Positions 7,781 to 12,549 of a stretch of DNA of 12,549 nt are shown piece by piece (positions within the stretch are counted from its first letter, which is position 1; the number at the start of each line of letters is the position of its first letter). The DNA is taken from assembly GCA_947631755.1 (NCBI GenBank), contig CANRMO010000058.1, positions 1 through 12,549 on the forward strand, given 5' to 3'. Under the pieces are notes generated by a model. That model was not told the origin of the DNA. It was given only the letters and a program-made list of their open reading frames with translations, and made no database searches. The position numbers and the translations under genes were made by a program. The stretch is from an uncultured Lachnospiraceae bacterium (GTDB taxonomy: Bacteria; Bacillota; Clostridia; Lachnospirales; Lachnospiraceae).

Positions 7781-8784
7781 AAAAAGTTAGTTTTTTGGGG
7801 GCTGGGAGCTGGGGAACAGCACTTGCTGTTTTGTGTGCAGGAAATGGACACAAGGTTACACTGTGGTCTAAGATACAGTCAGAGATTGATATGTTAAAAG
7901 AGCACAGGGAGCACATTGACCGTCTGCCGGGGGTGAAACTTCCGGATTCTGTTGAGATTGAGTACGATCTGGAGAGGGCATGTACAGACCAGGATATTAT
8001 TGTCTGTGCCGTTGCCTCGCCTTTCGTGCGCTCCACAGCGCAGCTTGCGAAACCATTTATCCGCAAAGGGCAGATTATTGTCAATGTCGGCAAGGGGATT
8101 GAGGAGAAGACACTTATGACGTTGTGCCAGGTTCTGGAGGATGAGCTGCCGGAGGCGGACGTGTGCGTCTTGTCTGGTCCGAGCCATGCAGAGGAGGTCT
8201 CTAAAGGACTTCCTACTACAGTTGTAGTCGGGTCGAAGTCGAGAGAGACAGCCAGGTTTGTCCAGGATGTTTTCATGGGCGGCAATTTCCGCGTCTACAC
8301 CAGCCCGGATATGGTGGGGATCGAGCTTGGCGGCGCACTGAAAAATGTGATCGCTCTCGCTGCGGGCATCCTTGACGGCATGGAGATGGGGGATAACACA
8401 AAGGCGGCGCTGATGACCCGCGGTATTGCGGAGATTTCCCGCCTCGGCCTCGCGCTTGGCGGGAAGATAGAGACATTCAGCGGACTCTCCGGCATAGGGG
8501 ATCTTATTGTAACTTGTACGAGCACCCACAGCCGCAACCACAATTGCGGTTATCTGCTCGGAAAGGGAAAGACACTGGCAGAGGCCAAGGACGAGATCCG
8601 GCAGGTGGTAGAGGGCGTCAACTGTGCAAGGGCGGCTATGTCCCTGGCAGATAAATACAATGTGACAATGCCAATTGTAGAACAGATTAATGAGGTTCTC
8701 TTTGAGGACAAGCCCGCTGCCGCAGCTATGAAAGATCTGTTGGAAAGGGATAAGGTGAGTGAGTATAAGACACTGACATGGTAG
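7777..8784 (+). CDS. gpsA: NAD(P)-dependent glycerol-3-phosphate dehydrogenase
   Basis: This cytoplasmic enzyme reduces dihydroxyacetone phosphate to sn-glycerol 3-phosphate, the backbone for phospholipids. It has 335 residues, as usual. The dinucleotide-binding loop GAGSWGTALA is at 8-17. LSGPSHAEEV is at 132-141 and ELGGALKNVIALAAGI is at 183-198, with the expected catalytic lysine K189. GLSGIGDLIVTC (236-247) and SRNHNCGY (252-259) form the substrate and cofactor block. The ATG at 7777 lies within the plsY stop (ATGA) and is preceded by AAGGAG at 7761-7766, so the two are translated together. In many spore-forming Firmicutes a der-gpsA cluster is followed by spoIVA. Here a secreted glycosidase gene with its own promoter follows instead. 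No intrinsic terminator is evident after the stop codon. Confidence 0.98.
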   Translation: MKKVSFLGAGSWGTALAVLCAGNGHKVTLWSKIQSEIDMLKEHREHIDRLPGVKLPDSVEIEYDLERACTDQDIIVCAVASPFVRSTAQLAKPFIRKGQIIVNVGKGIEEKTLMTLCQVLEDELPEADVCVLSGPSHAEEVSKGLPTTVVVGSKSRETARFVQDVFMGGNFRVYTSPDMVGIELGGALKNVIALAAGILDGMEMGDNTKAALMTRGIAEISRLGLALGGKIETFSGLSGIGDLIVTCTSTHSRNHNCGYLLGKGKTLAEAKDEIRQVVEGVNCARAAMSLADKYNVTMPIVEQINEVLFEDKPAAAAMKDLLERDKVSEYKTLTW

Positions 8785-8794
8785 AAGTTTGTTC

Positions 8795-8823
8795 TTGCAC
8801 TTTTTTTGCGCAGGATTTATAAT
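8795..8823 (+). promoter_or_regulatory. Sigma-A type promoter for the GH43 gene
   Basis: The -35 element TTGCAC (8795-8800) and a perfect -10 TATAAT (8818-8823) have an ideal 17-base spacer. The element starts 11 bases after the gpsA stop. The leader to the ATG at 8860 is very AT-rich and would be about 30 bases long. I see no clear cre (CcpA) site. Confidence 0.82.
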
Positions 8824-8843
8824 AAATGTATATTATTATTTTG

Positions 8844-8850
8844 AAAGGAG
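8844..8850 (+). promoter_or_regulatory. Ribosome binding site of the GH43 gene
   Basis: AAAGGAG lies 9 bases before the ATG at 8860. It is a strong match and fixes the start, which also gives a clean signal peptide. Confidence 0.8.
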
Positions 8851-8852
8851 CG

Positions 8853-8866
8853 TGTACATATGTACA
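8853..8866. repeat. Perfect 14-base palindrome covering the GH43 start codon
   Basis: TGTACATATGTACA is perfectly self-complementary, centred between 8859 and 8860, and contains the ATG start at 8860-8862. It could be an operator just downstream of the promoter. As a palindrome without a loop it would make a poor RNA hairpin. No known binding protein is assigned, and chance is possible. Confidence 0.5.
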
Positions 8867-11800
8867 ATAGTAAAAAGGCCAGACGACTGGCAGCTTTCGG
8901 GCTGGCGGCAGCTCTGGCACTCACTACTGCACTTGTCCCATCCGGGGATGCCAGTGCAGCCAGCGCAAAAAAGGTGAAAAAAGTTGTACTGAAGATTGGC
9001 AAAAAAAAGGTAACGAAAAAGACTTATACCCTCAAAAAGGGAAAAAAGGAAACGATCAAAGTGGTGGTCACACCTTCAAAGGCGAAGAAATCCGTCAGCT
9101 TTAAGTCAAGCAAAAAGTCAGTTGCTACTGTGACGAAGAAAGGAAAAGTAACCGCCAAGAAAGCGGGGACTGCCAAGATTACGGTTACAGTAACCGGAAA
9201 AAACAAGAAGAAGAAATCTACCTGGGTAAAGATTAAGGTAAAGGCTGCGGGCAGTGGTGGAACAACTGCTACTCCGACACCGGGAACCGGCAGCGCTACT
9301 CCCACGCCTCCAGCGACGGCAACGGCTACTCCTACGCCTCCAGCGACGGCGACGGCAACCCCTACACCTCCAGTGGCGGCAACGCCAACTCCGACACCAA
9401 AGCCGACTCCGAATTACAATAATAAGCCGTTTGAGTACAAAAAGGAAATGAACCCGGTTTCCACAGTAGATAACGAGACCGGAGAGTACATTTATGGCGG
9501 CGATCCGGCGGCTTTTGTGGAGGGAGATACTCTCTGGCTCTACACAGGGCACGATGTGGCCGCAGATGAAAATTATTCCATCCCGGAATATCTCTGTTAT
9601 TCGACGAAAGATTTAAAGAACTGGACCTATCACGGTGTTGTTATGAAGATGACAGATGTATCCTGGGGTGATGATAATGCTGCATGGGCAGCTCAGGTCA
9701 CAAAATATGGGGATAAATATTATATGTATTTCTGCTCCTGGGATAAAACAGATTCAGGAAAACAGTCAATCGGTGTGGCAGTGGCAGATTCGCCAGCCGG
9801 GCCATTTATTGATAAGGGAACTCCTATTGTAAAGGGGTCTGCCACTACGGATGAAACTTCTGCATGGAATGATATTGACCCCACTGTGTGGATTGAAAAA
9901 GATGACAAAGGGGTTGAGCACCGCTATCTGGCCTGGGGCAATGGCAGGTATTATATTTGTGAATTGAATGAAGATATGGTTTCTGTCAAGGATCTGGACG
10001 GCGACGGGAAGATAACGATGGGGGCAAAAGCCGACATCCGCAGCCAGTCACCAGTCAGTGCTAATTATACAGAGGCACCGTGGCTGTACCGCCGCAAGGA
10101 TAAGGACGGAAATCCGACAGGAAAATATTATCTGTTCTATGCCTATATGTTCAATGAAGAAATGGCCTATTCGACTACGGATGACTTGATGAGCGGCAGC
10201 TGGAAATTTGGAAGTGTTCTGACGGAACCAACTTCAACTTCTGATACGAATCATATGTCTGTTGTTGATTTCCTTGGTAAAACCTGGTTTATTTATCACA
10301 ACGGCGCTCTTCCGGGAGGGAGCGGACACCGCAGATCGGTATCCATTGCAGAAGTTACATTTAATGAGGATGGAAGCATCCAGCCTATTCCGGAGACAGC
10401 AGCAGGTCCGTTCGGCACGAAGAATAAGATCTACACATCGGATAAAAAGGCGATCGCCCATGAGCATTACAGAAATTCAAATGCGACTGCAGATTATCCT
10501 TATACAAATGTTGCAGTGGGAACGATAACGAAAGATGTGACGGAAGCGGATCAGCAGTGGGTGATGACGCCGACTTTTTATAAGGCAGCATCGGGAGAGG
10601 ACACGGCGGATTACGTTTCCATCCAGTCAGAAAATAAACAGGGCTTGTATCTGACAGCGACGGATGACAACCGTGTCGTATTGGCGCAGAATGCGGATAC
10701 ATCGACAGCAAAGCAGCAGGAAATGGCGAAAAAACAGACCTTTAAAAAGGTGGCTGGACTGAATGACGCCGCTGATGGTGTATCATATGAAAGTGTGGCT
10801 AAACCCGGCAGGTACATTACTGTATTTGAGGGAAAATTGTACCTGACAAAGGGAACCCACAAGACTGCCAGTACATTTTACATTGATAATCCGCCTACAG
10901 AGGAAAAGACAGAGACCGGTGAGTTCGGTACCACAGCTGCACTGGCAAATCTTGAAGTTGAAGGTTTTGATACTACAGCTGTGAACAATGATTTTAAAGT
11001 GGCTGTTCCATATACGACAGCAAGTGTTTCTGTCACTTTCACAATGCAGGATCCGAAATGCGTTATGTTGATTGATGGCGGTATGTATGAGGAAGATACG
11101 ACACTTGAATTCCCAAGCAGTAAGGGCAAAGTGGACATCATTGTATATGCGGAGGACCGCGTGGCGAAACAGGAATATTCACTTATTATTGAAAAAGATT
11201 ACAGTGCGCTGACAATTGGGAAAAAACCAGTGAAGATTTTTGATTTCGAGGACTCGGCAGACGGTGCTGCTGCTGTTACAAAAGCACTTAAACCAGAGGT
11301 TGTCAAGAATCCGGCATATAGCTATAAAGAGGGTGTAAACGGCGGCAAAGCGATTTCTCTTCCTGGTTCATATGGCATGAAACTGCTGGATACAAAGGAT
11401 GTTGTCGGCGATACTTATTCTGTTTCGTTCTGGATGAAACCGACAACTCTTGGCGGGGCTGTTGATCCTGTTCTGGCAGGAGGAACATTTGATCCGCAGA
11501 AATGGTTTAATGTGACTGCCACAAGCCGTGGAATGTGGTCTCATGATAATGGGACATGGATTGACTCCGCCGCACCGAGTAGTTATTTCACTGTCGGAGA
11601 ATGGCAGCAGGTAGTCCTTACAGTAGATGGATCTAAGCCAGGAAAAAATAATGCTGGTGGTGATAATGCGGCGACATCCCTGGCGAAACTCTATCTGAAC
11701 GGAGAACTTGTCCAGACAGGCCAGGTGGCAAAATCTGCGCTGTCATCCGATGAGGCAGCTTTGTATTTCGGTGTAAATGGCTGGGATGCTTACTTCAATG

Positions 11801-11907
11801 GTGCAGTGGATGAGATCATGGTATTTGACCGTGTTCTGAGCGAGGATGAAATTTTTGCTGTTGCAGATCATTATATCACGGCAAAAACAACTTTCGCTGA
11901 ACAGTAA
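8860..11907 (+). CDS. Secreted modular glycoside hydrolase family 43 with AbfB and LamG domains
   Basis: A 1015-residue exported enzyme. The signal peptide is at 1-33 (hydrophobic 11-27, cleavage near DASA). A lysine-rich Big_2 domain (37-128, 35 lysines in 92 residues) is followed by a Pro/Thr linker (about 134-184). The GH43 five-bladed propeller spans about 195-515 and keeps all three catalytic carboxylates as I read them: base D215 in YGGDP, pKa-modulating D340 in NDIDP and acid E405 in YTEAP. An AbfB/CBM42-like trefoil (about 530-676, with the VSYESVAKPGRYI block) suggests binding to arabinofuranose. A cadherin-like sandwich (about 693-778) and a LamG/concanavalin domain (about 790-1006) close the protein. 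The likely activity is an arabinofuranosidase, arabinanase or xylosidase on plant polysaccharide; the subfamily cannot be fixed by eye. There is no LPXTG, SLH or dockerin. A dCMP deaminase gene follows after 31 bases. Confidence 0.93.
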   Translation: MYNSKKARRLAAFGLAAALALTTALVPSGDASAASAKKVKKVVLKIGKKKVTKKTYTLKKGKKETIKVVVTPSKAKKSVSFKSSKKSVATVTKKGKVTAKKAGTAKITVTVTGKNKKKKSTWVKIKVKAAGSGGTTATPTPGTGSATPTPPATATATPTPPATATATPTPPVAATPTPTPKPTPNYNNKPFEYKKEMNPVSTVDNETGEYIYGGDPAAFVEGDTLWLYTGHDVAADENYSIPEYLCYSTKDLKNWTYHGVVMKMTDVSWGDDNAAWAAQVTKYGDKYYMYFCSWDKTDSGKQSIGVAVADSPAGPFIDKGTPIVKGSATTDETSAWNDIDPTVWIEKDDKGVEHRYLAWGNGRYYICELNEDMVSVKDLDGDGKITMGAKADIRSQSPVSANYTEAPWLYRRKDKDGNPTGKYYLFYAYMFNEEMAYSTTDDLMSGSWKFGSVLTEPTSTSDTNHMSVVDFLGKTWFIYHNGALPGGSGHRRSVSIAEVTFNEDGSIQPIPETAAGPFGTKNKIYTSDKKAIAHEHYRNSNATADYPYTNVAVGTITKDVTEADQQWVMTPTFYKAASGEDTADYVSIQSENKQGLYLTATDDNRVVLAQNADTSTAKQQEMAKKQTFKKVAGLNDAADGVSYESVAKPGRYITVFEGKLYLTKGTHKTASTFYIDNPPTEEKTETGEFGTTAALANLEVEGFDTTAVNNDFKVAVPYTTASVSVTFTMQDPKCVMLIDGGMYEEDTTLEFPSSKGKVDIIVYAEDRVAKQEYSLIIEKDYSALTIGKKPVKIFDFEDSADGAAAVTKALKPEVVKNPAYSYKEGVNGGKAISLPGSYGMKLLDTKDVVGDTYSVSFWMKPTTLGGAVDPVLAGGTFDPQKWFNVTATSRGMWSHDNGTWIDSAAPSSYFTVGEWQQVVLTVDGSKPGKNNAGGDNAATSLAKLYLNGELVQTGQVAKSALSSDEAALYFGVNGWDAYFNGAVDEIMVFDRVLSEDEIFAVADHYITAKTTFAEQ
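9295..9384 (+). repeat. Three 30-base tandem repeats encoding the Pro/Thr linker
   Basis: Three successive units encode ATPTPPATAT, ATPTPPATAT and ATPTPPVAAT (residues 146-175 of the GH43 protein). The first two are nearly identical at the DNA level and the third has diverged. The unit is a multiple of three, so copy changes would only alter linker length. Linkers of this kind commonly separate domains in secreted glycosidases. Confidence 0.85.
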
Positions 11908-11925
11908 CAGAAAAGATCTCTGACT

Positions 11926-11932
11926 GGAGGAG
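11926..11932 (+). promoter_or_regulatory. Ribosome binding site of the dCMP deaminase gene
   Basis: GGAGGAG lies 6 bases before the ATG at 11939. It is a near-ideal Shine-Dalgarno site and fixes this start. Confidence 0.8.
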
Positions 11933-11938
11933 CATCCA

Positions 11939-12421
11939 ATGAAAAAACAGGATTATCTTTCCTGGGACCAGTACTTCATGGGAATTGCGGAATTGTCCTC
12001 CATGAGGAGTAAAGATCCCAACACAAGTGTCGGCGCATGTATCGTCGGCGATGACAATAAAATACTTTCCGTTGGCTACAATGGCATGCCCCGGGGATGT
12101 TCGGACGACGAATATCCCTGGGAGCGTGAGGATGAAGATGCCTTGCGCACAAAATATCTCTATGTCTGTCATGCAGAGTTAAATGCACTTTTGAATTATA
12201 CAGGCACGAATCTCGAGGGGGCAAAGATATACACTACCTTGTTTCCCTGTAATGAGTGCACAAAGGCACTGATTCAGTCGGGGATTAAGGAAGTTATTTA
12301 CAGAGAGGATAAATATCCGGATACCCCTTCGGTCATTGCAGCCAAACGGATGATGAAATCTGCTGGCATTTCTTACCGGTCATATACTTCTGCCGGGCGG
12401 GAAGTGCAGTTGGAACTATAA
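11939..12421 (+). CDS. Deoxycytidylate (dCMP) deaminase family protein
   Basis: The enzyme family converts dCMP to dUMP, feeding thymidylate synthesis in the cytoplasm; B. subtilis ComEB is a relative. The 160-residue protein has the family's zinc site: H78 and E80 in VCHAELNAL, and C104 and C107 in FPCNEC, where E80 would be the proton shuttle. The N-terminal SKDPNTSVGACIV block (24-36) and the VGYNGMPRG segment (45-53) are typical of dCMP deaminases rather than free cytidine deaminases. The gene lies 31 bases after the GH43 gene with no terminator and no good promoter between, so it probably rides on that transcript, although a promoter inside the GH43 gene cannot be excluded. A strong terminator follows its stop. 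Confidence 0.95.
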   Translation: MKKQDYLSWDQYFMGIAELSSMRSKDPNTSVGACIVGDDNKILSVGYNGMPRGCSDDEYPWEREDEDALRTKYLYVCHAELNALLNYTGTNLEGAKIYTTLFPCNECTKALIQSGIKEVIYREDKYPDTPSVIAAKRMMKSAGISYRSYTSAGREVQLEL

Positions 12422-12432
12422 CAGTTCCTAAG

Positions 12433-12485
12433 AAAAGGGACGGTCTGCGCCGCAGAATTGTTGTGGCGTAAACCGCCCTTTTTTT
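12433..12485 (+). terminator. Intrinsic terminator after the dCMP deaminase gene
   Basis: A long hairpin pairs GGG-A-CGGT (12437-12444) with ACCG-CCC (12472-12478), leaving a one-base bulge. An inner stem pairs TGCGCCGCA (12446-12454) with TGTGGCGTA (12462-12470) using two G-T pairs. AAAA precedes the stem, and seven T residues at 12479-12485 follow it. It ends the transcription unit just 11 bases after the stop codon. Confidence 0.9.
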
Positions 12486-12499
12486 CGTCCAGACAACAG

Positions 12500-12528
12500 T
12501 TGATTTTTTGTTTTCCACTGTGTAAAAT
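12500..12528 (+). promoter_or_regulatory. Promoter for a gene beyond the window edge
   Basis: TTGATT (12500-12505) and TAAAAT (12523-12528) have a 17-base spacer, directly after the terminator. This marks a new rightward transcription unit with a short leader. Confidence 0.65.
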
Positions 12529-12540
12529 AATAGTTGTAAC

Positions 12541-12548
12541 AAGGGGAG
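12541..12548 (+). promoter_or_regulatory. Ribosome binding site at the window edge
   Basis: AAGGGGAG at the end of the window, about a dozen bases after the -10 element, implies a start codon within the next ten or so bases outside the window. The gene itself cannot be named. Confidence 0.5.
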
Positions 12549-12549
12549 A

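Noticed and set aside
12494..12502. CAAC-A-GTTG inverted repeat overlapping the last promoter
   Set aside because: The arms are only 4 bases long, which is expected by chance.
12333..12542. Minus-strand 69-residue open frame at the right end
   Set aside because: It runs through the terminator hairpin and into the dCMP deaminase gene and has no ribosome binding site.

Overview
The window looks like the chromosome of a Gram-positive Firmicute, most likely a gut-type Clostridia of the Lachnospiraceae kind. The grounds are established family knowledge plus inference: a der-plsY-gpsA cluster, an RNase HII with the long N-terminal extension common in Firmicutes, a stand-alone FlhB-like (YlqH-type) protein next to rnhB, strong AGGAGG-type ribosome binding sites, and two large secreted proteins carrying very lysine-rich Ig-like or fibronectin-like modules. 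All eight genes are on the + strand, and no gap exceeds 300 bases (the largest, before der, is 143). I saw no tRNA, rRNA, CRISPR array, insertion sequence or phage gene.

Left part (1-4546): the 3' end of an unrecognised gene that is open at the window edge, followed 32 bases later by a 1313-residue secreted BspA-type leucine-rich-repeat protein with Ig-like domains and a lysine-rich fibronectin III end. Middle part (4571-8784): housekeeping genes. These are rnhB (removes ribonucleotides from DNA), a small FlhB C-terminal-domain protein whose ribosome binding site overlaps the rnhB stop, then a new promoter and the tight set der (ribosome assembly GTPase), plsY and gpsA. GpsA makes sn-glycerol 3-phosphate and PlsY acylates it, so these two adjacent, 4-base-overlapping genes encode consecutive steps at the start of phospholipid synthesis.

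Right part (8795-12485): a consensus-like promoter drives a 1015-residue secreted modular GH43 glycosidase (Ig-like domain, Pro/Thr linker, GH43, AbfB/CBM42, cadherin-like domain, LamG), probably acting on arabinose-containing plant polysaccharide. A dCMP deaminase gene follows 31 bases later with no terminator between them, and a strong intrinsic terminator closes the unit. After that comes a good promoter and a ribosome binding site for a gene that starts just beyond the window.

I do not see a clearly new biological system. The points most worth a second look are the two secreted proteins sharing lysine-rich modules of about 90 residues that could hold them on the wall, perfect short palindromes placed in the der promoter spacer and over the GH43 start codon, the orphan FlhB switch domain without its NPTH cleavage site, and the odd interleaving of surface-protein genes with housekeeping genes.
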